From the NCBI GenBank assembly GCA_025351355.1, contig JANXWC010000103.1, positions 1 to 42,883 on the forward strand: 42,883 nucleotides of DNA, in the 5' to 3' direction. The position numbers and the translations under genes were made by a program. This DNA comes from Hyphomicrobiaceae bacterium (GTDB taxonomy: Bacteria; Pseudomonadota; Alphaproteobacteria; Rhizobiales; Hyphomicrobiaceae). The notes beneath the pieces are model-generated. The model ran no database searches. It was given only the letters and a program-made list of their open reading frames with translations, and had not been told where the DNA came from. Below, piece by piece: positions 1 through 8,434 of this stretch (its first letter is position 1; every line of letters starts with the position of its first letter).

Positions 1-62
1 AGCAGCGGATCGATGATTGCCCACTCGGCATCGCTGAGTTCGTAGCGACGTAGCTGTGCCAT
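1..62 (-). mobile_element. IS5-type (DUF4096) transposase, N-terminal fragment at window edge
   Basis: The reverse strand from 62 encodes MAQLRRYELSDAEWAIIDPL, the typical N-terminus (RRYELSDAEW.II.P) of IS5/IS427-group DDE transposases. An AGGGAGGT-like ribosome binding site lies just upstream (66-73). Only the first 20 or so codons fall in the window, so intactness cannot be judged. The other end of the insertion sequence is outside, so no terminal repeat can be paired. The element's tip is probably somewhere in the gene-free stretch 63-150, with the left end of the stress and respiration block directly beyond it. The call rests on pattern recognition of the family's N-terminal motif. Confidence 0.8.
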
Positions 63-341
63 CCCAACCTCCCTCAGTTGGAATCATGAATCACTGTTCG
101 CGCCGTTTGGGAATCCCGTTTATGAGTTTATGACCTAGGCCTCCATTCTCCAGGCCAAGTGTCACCCTCCACAGGTGTCGATCTCTAGGCAAGCCAAGTG
201 TGCAGGCGCGGCGGCTCCTGGCGTTCTGTCGCCCACGACGGCGGCGCGTAGAGCGCAAGCCACAGCAAGTGCGCGAATCATGACGGCTCCCGGGCATGTC
301 GGCCTCGCGCATCCCTTCATGCCTAGGACGAATCGACGTCT
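63..341. other. Gene-free stretch between the insertion sequence and the first stress gene
   Basis: No credible gene is seen here; the open frames lack family features and ribosome binding sites. The first 60-90 bases are probably the untranslated end of the insertion sequence. A short motif (GCCAAGTGT) occurs twice, near 154 and 195, without an obvious role. Confidence 0.4.
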
Positions 342-611
342 TCACTTCCGCTCAAGGCGTTCTTGGATCTTGCGCACGTCCCAGTCCTGGTCGAAGAGTC
401 GGAAACGCATGTAGACGGCGAGCACATGTAGGAAGAGGCCGATACTCATGCCCATCATCGGCCACTGGACCCACCAGCCTGAGTTCGGCAGCAGGAATAT
501 GTTGAGGCCGATGATGCCTGAGATGACGCAGGCAAAAACCAACGCGTGAATGTAGAACCCCTTGAGCACCGAGACTTCTCGCTTGGCCGTGATATATAGA
601 GGATCGGTCAT
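342..611 (-). CDS. Small 2TM-domain membrane protein
   Basis: An 89-residue protein with two hydrophobic helices (about residues 18-38 and 47-68) separated by a short tryptophan-rich turn (SGWWVQWP). It ends in a basic, charged tail (DWDVRKIQERLERK). This is the layout of the 2TM domain family (PF13239-like), often found as a free-standing inner-membrane protein or fused to histidine kinases. The ATG at 611 is preferred over upstream starts because GGAGAG lies 7 nt before it. It is the last gene of a minus-strand run with the universal stress protein and the FixK-like regulator. Its function is unknown; membership of a low-oxygen or stress operon is inferred from position only. Confidence 0.7.
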   Translation of the reverse strand: MTDPLYITAKREVSVLKGFYIHALVFACVISGIIGLNIFLLPNSGWWVQWPMMGMSIGLFLHVLAVYMRFRLFDQDWDVRKIQERLERK

Positions 612-655
612 GGCAACTCTCTCCATGTCGTCACCGGGCAGCACAGACACTGCGA

Positions 656-1027
656 TCAATCGACGTCCTCGACAGAAACAACACGGAAAGCGCGTTGCAC
701 GTGGTCGTGTTCGGTGATGGACACGTATTCGCCGGGCACAAAGCGGTGTTTGTCGAACTTGAATCCCGGCTCGTCGTCGCTCTCGACGGACGGGTTGTAG
801 TCGAAAACCCAAGCGCTGCCGCGACGATGCACGAGCTTTCCGAATTCACTCGGTTGACCGGCCCAGAAACGTTTCACGCTGCAACGGTCGCGCTCCTTGG
901 CCCATTCGGCGGCAACGAGATGCTCGCAGTCGTCGAGCGGGGCTATGAACTCGTAACCGTGATGGCTGCTCCCGTTTGGAAATTCGGGATTGCGGGCGAG
1001 TTCGAGGCGGATGCGTTTGAGGGGCAT
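656..1027 (-). CDS. Conserved hypothetical protein next to universal stress protein
   Basis: A 123-residue soluble protein without signal peptide or membrane segment. The N-terminus (MPLKRIRLELARNPEFP) and the centre (KRFWAGQPSEFGKLVHRRG) are rich in charged and aromatic residues. The C-terminus has a VPGEYVSITEHD segment like that of a small conserved family I associate with alphaproteobacteria; I know no assigned function. The start has GGAG 8 nt upstream. Only 15 nt separate it from the stop of the upstream universal stress protein gene, so the two are very likely cotranscribed. No metal or catalytic motif is obvious. Confidence 0.7.
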   Translation of the reverse strand: MPLKRIRLELARNPEFPNGSSHHGYEFIAPLDDCEHLVAAEWAKERDRCSVKRFWAGQPSEFGKLVHRRGSAWVFDYNPSVESDDEPGFKFDKHRFVPGEYVSITEHDHVQRAFRVVSVEDVD

Positions 1028-1042
1028 TGGATCTGCTCCGGT

Positions 1043-1885
1043 TCAGTGCGACATAAGGATGGGACGATCCATCCGAGCAAGGATGTCCCGCGTTGCGCCG
1101 CCGAGGATGAACTCGCGCAAACGGGTGTGGCCATAGGCGCCCATGACGACGAGATCGGCACCGCGCGAAGCCGCTTCGTGCAGGATTGCTTCGGCGGCGT
1201 CTCCATACGGCGCATGGACGCTGGCTGCTTCGCATTTGAAGCCATGACGGGCGAGGGTCGTGCATAGATCTGTCCCCGGCGCTTCGCCAGCCATGACAGG
1301 ATCGGATGAGGTGTCGACCCAGAGAACCGTGACATCGGCCCCATGCGGCAACAGATGAACGGCGTCGAAGGCGGCACGCGTGGCCTCGCGACGTCGGTTC
1401 CAGGCGATGAGGGCACGTTTCGGTGGCATCACGGCACGCCCCTTGTTTGGCACCACAAGGACCGGCCGCCCTGCTTGCATCACGATGTTATCGGCGTCTT
1501 CGAGAAAGCTCGTATAGCGCCAGTCGTGGTCATCTTGCGACATGATGACAAAGTCCGCGCTGTGTGCGTGATCGAGCACTTGCGCGGTCGCCGTCCCAAA
1601 CTCGGCATCCGCCACCTGCCATTCGCAACTGACTTCTTCACGGCGTCCGCTATCGTCGAATAGGGCCTTCAGCTTGACGATGTCGGCCATATAGGCGATG
1701 CGATGGTCGTCGATAGCTACGGATCCGCCGCCCGCTTCAAATGCCGGGGTCACGACATAGGGCGGAACAACGGCAAGGCCGACTAGATGTGCATTGTGCG
1801 CGCGAGAAAGCGCCGTTGCGACCGCGAGCAGTCGCTCGGCGCGAGCGGTGTCGTTGAGATAGACGAGGATAGTTTTGCAGGACAT
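1043..1885 (-). CDS. Tandem-domain universal stress protein (UspA family)
   Basis: This 280-residue protein is two Usp domains in series, roughly residues 1-147 and 155-280. The second domain keeps the nucleotide-binding signature G-x2-G-x9-G near residues 249-264 (GAYGHTRLREFILGGAT). The first domain ends in PVLVVPNK but lacks a clear glycine loop, a common asymmetry in tandem Usps. The family acts in the cytoplasm and binds ATP or AMP during growth arrest, oxygen limitation and other stresses. AGGAG lies about 10 nt upstream of the ATG. It sits between a conserved unknown (upstream) and another conserved protein (downstream), in the run headed by an FNR/FixK-type regulator. Low-oxygen expression is inferred from this setting. 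Confidence 0.92.
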   Translation of the reverse strand: MSCKTILVYLNDTARAERLLAVATALSRAHNAHLVGLAVVPPYVVTPAFEAGGGSVAIDDHRIAYMADIVKLKALFDDSGRREEVSCEWQVADAEFGTATAQVLDHAHSADFVIMSQDDHDWRYTSFLEDADNIVMQAGRPVLVVPNKGRAVMPPKRALIAWNRRREATRAAFDAVHLLPHGADVTVLWVDTSSDPVMAGEAPGTDLCTTLARHGFKCEAASVHAPYGDAAEAILHEAASRGADLVVMGAYGHTRLREFILGGATRDILARMDRPILMSH

Positions 1886-1920
1886 ATTTTCGTACTCCTA
1901 AATCGAGGTACGCCTTGATG

Positions 1921-2403
1921 CTAAAATTCATGCGTGTGAACGCGATGGGTGCTGTGCTGCAGCAATGTCTGCGTGCAGGTCTTGTGCTGATCGATGGACG
2001 CAGCACGGACCCCCAAGAGGGCGGCGCCGTCGATGATATATGCGGAGAGTTCGTCACGCAGCCGTGGCGGCATCCATAGGGCCACAACAAGGGGGTCATC
2101 AGGCGCCATCCCGAAGCATTTGAGCGTCGGCCATAGCGGCCCGTCCGACGCCAGCAGACGCTCCGGCCCGGCCATCACCGGGAGAGGCTGGATCCCGCGG
2201 ATCAATTGCTCAACACCCGATGTTCTTGCCGAACCCGTGTGGAACGCCTCGACAAGAGCAGCCATCGCAGTTGCGCGGCCTGCGATGCCCATCTGCTCTG
2301 ATGGAAGACCGGCCCTGTTGAGATCGCTCAAGGCCAAGCAAAGGCTCTGATTGCTCACAAACATGGCCAATGCCACCCGGTTGCGATCGACACCGCTGCT
2401 CAT
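1921..2403 (-). CDS. Hypothetical protein between FixK-like regulator and Usp
   Basis: A 160-residue protein (171 if the ATG at 2436 is used) that I do not recognise with certainty. The N-terminal part (NRVALAMFVSNQSLCLALSDL) followed by NRAGLPSEQMGIAG resembles the ferredoxin-like fold of general stress proteins in which a helix is followed by LR.AG...E.I.V.G. It then has a hydrophobic segment near DDPLVVALWMPPRLRDEL. There is no signal peptide. Neither candidate start has a strong ribosome binding site; the ATG at 2403 is chosen because the similarity begins just after it. It lies 35 nt upstream of the universal stress protein gene and may be its operon partner. Confidence 0.6.
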   Translation of the reverse strand: MSSGVDRNRVALAMFVSNQSLCLALSDLNRAGLPSEQMGIAGRATAMAALVEAFHTGSARTSGVEQLIRGIQPLPVMAGPERLLASDGPLWPTLKCFGMAPDDPLVVALWMPPRLRDELSAYIIDGAALLGVRAASIDQHKTCTQTLLQHSTHRVHTHEF

Positions 2404-2532
2404 CGGTGAAAACCCGTTTTCGTGGCCGGAAGGCATCGAACTGCTGCGCTGTCTCGCGACGGGGGGAAAGATCGAGAGGCATGGCAGCAGGTTCGTTGCC
2501 TGCCGGTGATGGGCGTCAGGGGCGGAAAATCA

Positions 2533-3264
2533 TCAGGACGCCAACTTGAGTTGCTGTTCGGACGGCACACCGCTCCCTGCAGCCATCCCCAGTGCCTCAA
2601 GATCGCGGATTGTAACGAGAATGCATTGTTCGAGATCAATAAGCCCCTCCACACGGAATTTTGTAAACGTGCGGCTCACTGTCTCGATGGTCAGGCCAAG
2701 GAAGTCGGCGATGTCGGTGCGTGTCATGGGCAGGACGATCTCGCACTCGCTTTCGCCACGGCGGCCATTGCGGCGCGAGAGCGCGAGGAGGAAGGCCGCC
2801 AAACGCTCGCTGGCGGAGCGGTGGCTGACAGTCATTAACAGATCGTGGGCGGCGGCGAGTTGTTCGGAAACGGCGGTATAGAGCCTGAGGCCGAGCGTCG
2901 TGTCGTGACGAGCGCTTTCGTGCAGACCCGCGACGGGGAAGCTCTTCAGCCGTGTCTTGGCGCCGGCCAGGGCGCTGGCTGCGTGTTCGCGGAGGGCACC
3001 GAGGCCGATAAAATCTCCCGGGTAAGCAAAGTTAATGATCTGCCGGCGGCCGTCAGGAAGGACGCGGTAAATGCAGACGTGGCCTGCTTCGACACAATAG
3101 ACGTGGGTGGCTGGGTCACCTTCGCGATAGACATGCTCCTTGGCGGAGACGACGCGGCTCTTGCCTTCGGGCAGACTGCTGGTCAGGTCATCGGTGCGAG
3201 GAGGGAGCGCCGGCAGATTTCGCCGTTGCGCCGTTTCAGTCGTGTGGTGAGAGGTTGCCAGCAT
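2533..3264 (-). CDS. FNR/FixK-type transcriptional regulator (Crp superfamily)
   Basis: A 243-residue Crp-family activator. It has a cyclic-nucleotide-like beta-roll (about residues 35-125), a dimerisation helix (130-165) and a winged helix-turn-helix (about 178-215). The recognition helix contains E194-T-V-S197-R198, the E..SR signature that reads TTGA half sites in FNR and FixK. The N-terminal cysteine cluster that binds the 4Fe-4S centre in FNR is absent; the cysteines present (C57, C64, C174, C214) do not match it. That places it with FixK/NnrR-like proteins whose activity is set by expression level or another signal. GAGG lies 8 nt before the ATG. The gene diverges from a response regulator. 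Matching TTGA-N6-TCAA boxes occur at 8083, 9119 and 19096, with a TTGC variant at 8932. Confidence 0.88.
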   Translation of the reverse strand: MLATSHHTTETAQRRNLPALPPRTDDLTSSLPEGKSRVVSAKEHVYREGDPATHVYCVEAGHVCIYRVLPDGRRQIINFAYPGDFIGLGALREHAASALAGAKTRLKSFPVAGLHESARHDTTLGLRLYTAVSEQLAAAHDLLMTVSHRSASERLAAFLLALSRRNGRRGESECEIVLPMTRTDIADFLGLTIETVSRTFTKFRVEGLIDLEQCILVTIRDLEALGMAAGSGVPSEQQLKLAS

Positions 3265-3397
3265 GGTCAGTCCTCGGTTCGGTTGTGGTTCTTATTTTCC
3301 GATGACCCGAGATTAACGACCGCGCGTACCGGTTGTGTGATCAGTTGGTAATCGATTGTGAGAGAGTGTAAGAAGTGCATCGCAGAGGACGTGCCCC

Positions 3398-4141
3398 ATG
3401 CCGAACGCAGACAATCCCCCGCACATTCTGGTTGTCGACGACGAAGACGCCGTGCGGATTTTGCTCCGTGAGTGTTTCGAGCTGGAAGGTTTCCAAGTTT
3501 CGGAGGCCCGCGACGGGCAGGAATTGGCCGCTCATCTTGCGGCCGGCGCGCCGGACCTGATCACGTTGGATCTGAAACTAGGCGGCGAAAACGGGCTGGA
3601 ATTGGCCCAGAAAATACGTGAGAAGCGCAACGTGCCGATCGTGATGATCACCGGCAAGAACGACACAATTGACCGCGTCGTGGGGCTTGAGCTTGGCGCC
3701 GACGACTACATCGGCAAGCCGTTCCACGTGCGGGAAGTGCTGGCGCGCGTGCGGGCGGTTTTGAGGCGCTATCAAAGCACGCCGACCGAGGCAGACGTAG
3801 GGCAGACGCCTGCGACGAGTGGTGAGTGCTACGCCTTCGGCGAATGGGTTCTTGATCTGCCGCGGCGCGAACTCAGATCCTTGACAGGCGTGTCGCACGA
3901 TCTGACGACCGCTGAGTTCAACATGCTTGAGATATTCGTCAGGCGGCCGGCCCGCGTACTCTCTCGCGACAACATCATGGATCTGCTCAAGGGCCATGAG
4001 TGGTCACCGTTTGACCGATCGATCGACGCCCTCATTGTGCGCGTCCGGCGCAAGATCGAGCCCGAACCGGACGCGCCACGCATGATCAAGACAGTGCGCA
4101 GCGTGGGGTACGTGTTTGCGATTGAAGTTAAAAAGATCTAA
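3398..4141 (+). CDS. OmpR/PhoB-family response regulator
   Basis: A 247-residue two-domain regulator. The receiver (about residues 9-122) has the acidic pair D14-D15-E16, the phosphoacceptor D58 (LITLDLKLGG), a conserved threonine in MITGKND, and the lysine of GKPF. The C-terminal winged helix (about 145-245) ends in the typical ...RTVRSVGYVF pattern of OmpR-type DNA-binding domains. GAGG stands 9 nt upstream of the ATG. It diverges from the FixK-like regulator (133-bp gap) and converges with a hybrid histidine kinase, overlapping its end by 14 nt. That kinase may be its partner, though such hybrids more often signal elsewhere through their own receiver. Target genes are unknown. Confidence 0.93.
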   Translation: MPNADNPPHILVVDDEDAVRILLRECFELEGFQVSEARDGQELAAHLAAGAPDLITLDLKLGGENGLELAQKIREKRNVPIVMITGKNDTIDRVVGLELGADDYIGKPFHVREVLARVRAVLRRYQSTPTEADVGQTPATSGECYAFGEWVLDLPRRELRSLTGVSHDLTTAEFNMLEIFVRRPARVLSRDNIMDLLKGHEWSPFDRSIDALIVRVRRKIEPEPDAPRMIKTVRSVGYVFAIEVKKI

Positions 4142-6170
4142 CCGGGTTACCGGCATCGAGGGCGCGCCGGAGAGCTCGAGCCAGCTCGGACCGGCTGAAC
4201 GGCTTTCTCAAAATCTCAGGCTGCGGCCGACCTGGTACCTCCGAACGCAAGACGGCGTCTGGATATCCGGAAGCGAGCAGCACGCGGAGGCCGGGCGCAT
4301 TGGTCTGTACCCAACGCGCCACGTCGAAGCCGGACATGCCGCCGGCCATGACGACATCGCTCAGGACCAGATCGATGCGATCCCGCTCGGCCAGAGCCTG
4401 GAGTGCCTCCGGGCCGTTGGCGGCAGATGAGACGACGTAACCGAGCGTTTCGAGGTGGCCCCTGACGACCTCGCGCACTTCCGCGTTATCTTCGACCAGG
4501 AGGATGCGTTCGCCGTTCGCGCGAGGCTTGGTGTCGCTTTCTCGGCTGTCAGCCGTAGCTCCGTTACCCCGCTCTGCCTGCGGCAGATAAATATTGACGG
4601 TCGTGCCAAGGCCAATCTCGCTGTAGAGCGCTACTGCTCCACGCGCCTGCTGGACGAAGCCGTAAACGCTGCTGAGCCCAAGACCCGTTCCTTTGCCTAT
4701 TTCTTTGGTGGTGAAGAACGGCTCGAAAGCGTGGCGCAACACGTCCTCCGACATACCGCATCCCGTATCAGAGACAGACAGGCGAACGTAACGGCCAGCT
4801 GAAACTAAAACGCCAGCATCAATACGATCTGCGTCAATGATCATATTCGCCGTCTCGATAATCAGCTTGCCGCCGCCAGGCATTGCGTCGCGCGCGTTTA
4901 TGGCGAGGTTGAGGATGGCGTTCTCGACCTCGCTCGCATCGGCAATGACCGTCCACGGCGCCGCTTCGAGGCTGGTCGCCAGCGTAATTTGCTCTCCGAG
5001 CGAGCGCTCCAGAATCTCGGCCATACCGATGACGATCTCGTTCAGATTCAACGGCGCTGCGACCAACGCGCGCCGGCGCGCAAAGGTGAGCAGGCGCGCC
5101 GTCAGTCGCGATCCCATGCCCGCAGCATCGTAAGCGCGTTGTAGGAGCGTGCGCGATTTCTCGTCTTGAAGTCGCATTTCGAGCAACTCCAGATTACCGA
5201 TGATGACCGTCAGCAGGTTGTTGAAGTCGTGCGCGATACCACCCGTGAGTTGCCCGAATGCCTCCATGCGTTGCGTGCGGACGAGCTGCGCCTGCGCCTC
5301 CTCGCGTCGCGCCATTTCGAGGCGGAGGTTGCGCGTCGCATCGGCGACACGCTGTTCCAGCAACGCCTGCGATTGCTTGCGCTCAGATATGTCGCGGAGC
5401 ACGGCCGTATAGATTCGCCGACCGCCAACCTGCACCCTGGAGATCGACGCCTCGGCCGCAAATGCCTCGCCCGATTTACGTCGACCAAGGATCTCGCCGC
5501 GCTCGCCCATCCGGCGCGCTTGCACCTCAGCGGTGGCAAAGGTGCGGACGTGATCGCTGTGAGCCGCCTGGAAGTGCTGTGGCATGAGAACCGTCAACGG
5601 CTTGCCGATGACCTCTTCCCGCTCGTAGCCGAAAATAACTTCGGCACCGTCATTGAACATCGTGATCAACTGATGTTCATCGATCGAAATGATTGCGTCG
5701 GCGGCGATCGACACAATTCCGGCAAGCAGCGAGGCTGCCTCTTCGTGTGCCAGCGACGCCGTGCGCCGCTCCGTCACATCGCGCATGACGCCAACGATGC
5801 GGACCGCCTTGTCCTCGCGAAATTCCGCCCGCCCGATTGCCGCGATCCAGCGAAGACCGCCGTCACAAGGGCGGATCAATCGAAACTCAAGGTCGAATAG
5901 CCCGTCGCCGCCGGGCTCCAGTGTCTTGCGCCACGCGTCTTGCCATGCCGCGTAATCGTCTGGGTGCACCGCGGCGCTAAAAGATTCGACCGTCGGCGCC
6001 GCCGGCCAGACGCCCAGCGTATTCGCAGCATTGCCGTCCCAAGACACAACACCGGTGTCTGCTCGCCAACCCCAGCAGCCTATTTTCCCGGCATGAAGCG
6101 CAAGTTGCACCAACTCGGTCGTTTCCGGCAGTCCTGATGAAGACACGGCAACTCCCGATCGGCGCACCAT
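4128..6170 (-). CDS. Hybrid sensor histidine kinase (PAS-PAS-HisKA-HATPase-REC)
   Basis: A 680-residue soluble hybrid kinase. Two PAS domains lie at about 20-135 and 145-265, each ending in the D.(T/S)ER linker. A coiled coil (270-300) leads to a HisKA helix with phosphorylatable H314 in GGIAHDFNN. The ATPase domain (about 400-532) has an N box ([14 protein letters not shown]), G1 (DTGCGM), F box (FEPFFTTK) and G2 (GKGTGLGLS). A C-terminal receiver (555-670) has phosphoacceptor D605. No membrane segment is present, so the sensed cue is likely cytoplasmic. The second PAS is of the type seen in many redox or light sensors; I do not claim a haem or flavin. ATG 6170 is preferred to the TTG at 6176. 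Confidence 0.92.
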   Translation of the reverse strand: MVRRSGVAVSSSGLPETTELVQLALHAGKIGCWGWRADTGVVSWDGNAANTLGVWPAAPTVESFSAAVHPDDYAAWQDAWRKTLEPGGDGLFDLEFRLIRPCDGGLRWIAAIGRAEFREDKAVRIVGVMRDVTERRTASLAHEEAASLLAGIVSIAADAIISIDEHQLITMFNDGAEVIFGYEREEVIGKPLTVLMPQHFQAAHSDHVRTFATAEVQARRMGERGEILGRRKSGEAFAAEASISRVQVGGRRIYTAVLRDISERKQSQALLEQRVADATRNLRLEMARREEAQAQLVRTQRMEAFGQLTGGIAHDFNNLLTVIIGNLELLEMRLQDEKSRTLLQRAYDAAGMGSRLTARLLTFARRRALVAAPLNLNEIVIGMAEILERSLGEQITLATSLEAAPWTVIADASEVENAILNLAINARDAMPGGGKLIIETANMIIDADRIDAGVLVSAGRYVRLSVSDTGCGMSEDVLRHAFEPFFTTKEIGKGTGLGLSSVYGFVQQARGAVALYSEIGLGTTVNIYLPQAERGNGATADSRESDTKPRANGERILLVEDNAEVREVVRGHLETLGYVVSSAANGPEALQALAERDRIDLVLSDVVMAGGMSGFDVARWVQTNAPGLRVLLASGYPDAVLRSEVPGRPQPEILRKPFSRSELARALRRALDAGNPVRSF

Positions 6171-6314
6171 TTCCAACGATTATTCTTCACGCGTTGAAAC
6201 GTAACAGTTTCGCCAACTGGAGGACACCCCGCTATTTGTATCAGGTCACATGATAAGGCGGACAGGGTTTTTCCCCGTCACGCCCTCAAGTTCGCGCGGC
6301 CCGTGTACGGCTGA

Positions 6315-6968
6315 TCAGGCGCCAACTCGCAGGTTGTCGATGACCTTGGTAACGCCCGGAGCGGCCCAGACCGCGTCTTCGACACGATCCATTTCCTCAA
6401 GCGATTCGACACTGCCCGACAGCGTCACGGTCCCATTGGCCACCGCAATGGAAACCTTGTCAGCTTCCACATCGGCATGCCGTTTCAGAGCATCACTGAT
6501 ACGTTGGCGAATGTCCGAAGCATGCGCCTGAGCCTTCAATGTAATGAGGTTCACGACGTTAATGACACCGCCAACATGAGCGATGTTGGTGACGATGTTG
6601 GCGCGTTGGTACTGCCACTCGACTTCACCCGTCAATGTTACGATGCCATTCTTGACCTCGGCTTTGATGCCTGAGCCGGACGTCGACACATTCCACCTGA
6701 GAACATTGGCAATCCGCTCTGCCAAGCCTTCATCGGTGGTCCGATGCAAGCTTTCGAGCAGGACGTCGATGTGATCGACCACGGCCGTCACGCCGGAGAC
6801 GCGCTTAACGGCTTGCTTGGCGACCAGCTTTTGGAGGTACGTCGGCACATGCCCGCTTAGCGTCACCGCGCCTTTGCTCACAGCCACACCGATTTTCGCT
6901 TCATCGATCTCAGCATCCCATTTCAACTCGGCCGTCACATCTTGTTTGAGTTGGGCATCGGACTTCAT
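6315..6968 (-). CDS. Triple BON-domain protein
   Basis: A 217-residue protein made of three BON domains (about residues 3-70, 77-147 and 150-216). Each has the typical core of V...G.VTLSG.V......A...V..V.GV..V.D.I. There is no signal peptide or lipobox, so unlike OsmY it is probably cytoplasmic. Cytoplasmic BON proteins of this size often accompany stress chaperones in alphaproteobacteria. The start is preceded by AGAGGAG (6972-6978). The gene lies 38 nt downstream of hsp20 and is the third gene of a phasin - Hsp20 - BON operon under a FixK-type box at 8083. A role in envelope or phospholipid interaction is the family's usual assignment, not something the sequence proves. Confidence 0.85.
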   Translation of the reverse strand: MKSDAQLKQDVTAELKWDAEIDEAKIGVAVSKGAVTLSGHVPTYLQKLVAKQAVKRVSGVTAVVDHIDVLLESLHRTTDEGLAERIANVLRWNVSTSGSGIKAEVKNGIVTLTGEVEWQYQRANIVTNIAHVGGVINVVNLITLKAQAHASDIRQRISDALKRHADVEADKVSIAVANGTVTLSGSVESLEEMDRVEDAVWAAPGVTKVIDNLRVGA

Positions 6969-7006
6969 GATCTATTCTCCTCTGAATTTGTGATGGGAGG
7001 GACTGG

Positions 7007-7501
7007 TCAGGTCTTCTTGATCTCAATCTTGCGTTCAGCCGTTACGGCTTCCGGTTTCTTCTGTGCCAGAATCTTGAGCACGCCTTTGTCGAAGCGCGCC
7101 TCAAGCTTGGCATCGTCGATGCTTTCGGGGAGGCGCAATGAACGCTCGAAAGCGCCGTAGGCCCGCTCGGCGACGTAGAAGCTGTCACCTTTTTCCTCGT
7201 GCTCGCTCTTCTTCTCGCCCTTGATGGTCAACATGCCGTTCGCGACGGTGACGGTGACATCTTTTTCGTCGACACCGGGCAGATCGACGTCGATAGCCAG
7301 CTGCTTGCCGTTGTCGTGGATGTCGAGTTGCGGGACCATCCAGTCCTGGCCATTCGACCGCGAAAACAGACTTGGCAGGTGCGGCCACCCGTTCTCGAAC
7401 CGCTCCAGAACACGGTCCATTTCGTCGCGCATGGCGCCGAAGATGTCGGGTTGGCGCATCTGCGGCTTGGCGGACGCTTTGGTGATGTCGCTACTAGCCA
7501 T
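7007..7501 (-). CDS. Hsp20 / alpha-crystallin small heat-shock chaperone
   Basis: A 164-residue small heat-shock protein. The N-terminal arm (1-55) is followed by an alpha-crystallin domain (about 58-150) starting VPQLDIHDNGKQLAIDVDLP. It contains the family signatures V.NG.L.IKGEKK and FERSLRLPESID, and GVLKILAQKKPE near the end. The family forms oligomers that hold unfolding proteins without ATP. GGAG lies 8 nt upstream of the ATG. It sits 83 nt downstream of a phasin gene and 38 nt upstream of a BON gene, all on the minus strand. Control by the FixK-type box at 8083 rather than a heat-shock element is inferred; no clear sigma-32 promoter was seen in the 83-nt gap. Confidence 0.93.
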   Translation of the reverse strand: MASSDITKASAKPQMRQPDIFGAMRDEMDRVLERFENGWPHLPSLFSRSNGQDWMVPQLDIHDNGKQLAIDVDLPGVDEKDVTVTVANGMLTIKGEKKSEHEEKGDSFYVAERAYGAFERSLRLPESIDDAKLEARFDKGVLKILAQKKPEAVTAERKIEIKKT

Positions 7502-7584
7502 GGAAGTCTCCTTGAGGTGGCGGAACGCAGGTCCTCTGCGCCCCAGGGGTGAGAGCGTGGAACGGCTGCTTAAGGTACTTGCGT

Positions 7585-8010
7585 TCAGTGGCTCGTTGCA
7601 GGCGCACTTACGTCGGGCCGTCGTTCGGAGGCGTGCAATGCAGGTGTGCCACCCGCAGCGGACAACTGGGGATCCATCAGCGAGCTGTCAGACTTGGCCT
7701 CTTCGATCGCCTCGGTTGCGAGCGACGCTCCAAGTTGAGCAAGTGTCGAGAATTCTTTCTGATAGTGCTCGAATGCTGTGTGATAGAATGACGTGTATAC
7801 ACGCATGATATCGTCCGGTGCCTTGCACGCAGCCAAACTTTGCCCAAGGGCGGCGTCCTCTTTGAGACGCTTGTCGACGAAGTGCAGCCACTCGCGGTGG
7901 ATCGACGCGTTCAGCTGGGTAATCTGCCGCGTCCATGCCTCAGCGTTAGTGAGAAGCGGGCTGATGATATCGAGATCGAGCCGGAGTTGAGAATCGTGCG
8001 GATTGGACAT
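7585..8010 (-). CDS. Phasin family protein
   Basis: A 141-residue, mostly helical protein. It matches the phasin_2 pattern: an amphipathic helix with LTNAEAWTRQITQLN, then W..F...RL..D......L..CK.P.D, then a helix with Y..AFEHYQKEFSTLAQLG. The C-terminal 30 residues are low-complexity. Phasins coat polyhydroxyalkanoate granules, and some act as chaperone-like or stress proteins. The ATG at 8010 has GGAG 9 nt upstream and fits the family start better than the GTG at 8070. It is the first gene of the operon continuing into hsp20 and the BON gene. A perfect TTGAT-N4-ATCAA palindrome is centred 79 nt upstream of its start. No PHA synthase or depolymerase gene is in the window. Confidence 0.8.
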   Translation of the reverse strand: MSNPHDSQLRLDLDIISPLLTNAEAWTRQITQLNASIHREWLHFVDKRLKEDAALGQSLAACKAPDDIMRVYTSFYHTAFEHYQKEFSTLAQLGASLATEAIEEAKSDSSLMDPQLSAAGGTPALHASERRPDVSAPATSH

Positions 8011-8082
8011 GATAGTGGTCTCCGCCCTAGGGTTTAGCGTTAACGAATGCCTGATCCCTACGGTGCGCAAGTCGCTGCATCA

Positions 8083-8096
8083 TTGATCAATATCAA
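8083..8096. promoter_or_regulatory. FNR/FixK-type binding site between phasin operon and DUF2892 gene
   Basis: The sequence TTGATCAATATCAA is a perfect palindromic anaerobox (TTGAT-N4-ATCAA). It is centred 79 nt before the phasin start (minus strand) and about 107 nt before the DUF2892 start (plus strand). Either or both divergent genes could be activated from it. A centre near -41.5 would place a start site near 8048 (minus) or 8131 (plus). Confidence 0.75.
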
Positions 8097-8196
8097 AGGT
8101 CTCCAACCGCAAGTGCGCGAGTTTTGACGGGTGAGCGGTACGATTGGGGTATGGCTTGATCCGCCCCGGTTCCGCGCTGATGCTGGGAGACAACTC

Positions 8197-8397
8197 ATGT
8201 CCGTCAATATTGGAATCGTAGACCGCTGCCTGCGGCTTATCGTCGGCGTCGCTCTCGTCGCTTGGGCGCTTGGGTATATCCCGACCGTCGCGCCATCGCC
8301 CTGGGGCTGGATAGGACTCATCCCGCTCGTCACTTCGCTGTTCGGTTATTGTCCGGCGTACGCGCTGCTCGGCGTCAAGACCTGCGGCCGGGCATAG
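8197..8397 (+). CDS. DUF2892 (YgaP-like) small inner-membrane protein
   Basis: A 66-residue protein with the DUF2892 layout: an N-terminal MSVNIGIVDRCLRLIVG motif, two hydrophobic helices (about 10-28 and 35-53), and a C-terminal GYCPAYALLGVKTC with the characteristic cysteines. The family includes the membrane domain of the rhodanese YgaP and free-standing versions often found near sulfur or respiratory genes; the molecular role is unclear. GGGAGA lies 7 nt upstream of the ATG, which is why this start is preferred over the longer GTG frame beginning at 8131. It faces away from the phasin operon and shares with it the FixK-type site at 8083-8096. Confidence 0.8.
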   Translation: MSVNIGIVDRCLRLIVGVALVAWALGYIPTVAPSPWGWIGLIPLVTSLFGYCPAYALLGVKTCGRA

Positions 8398-8434
8398 CGC
8401 GCTTAACCTGACGATCGCGCGCCCGAGGCTCGAC

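Noticed and set aside
5385-5740. The second PAS domain of the hybrid kinase as a FixL-type haem sensor
   Set aside because: The general PAS pattern is shared by many non-haem sensors, and no FixJ partner is adjacent; haem binding cannot be claimed.
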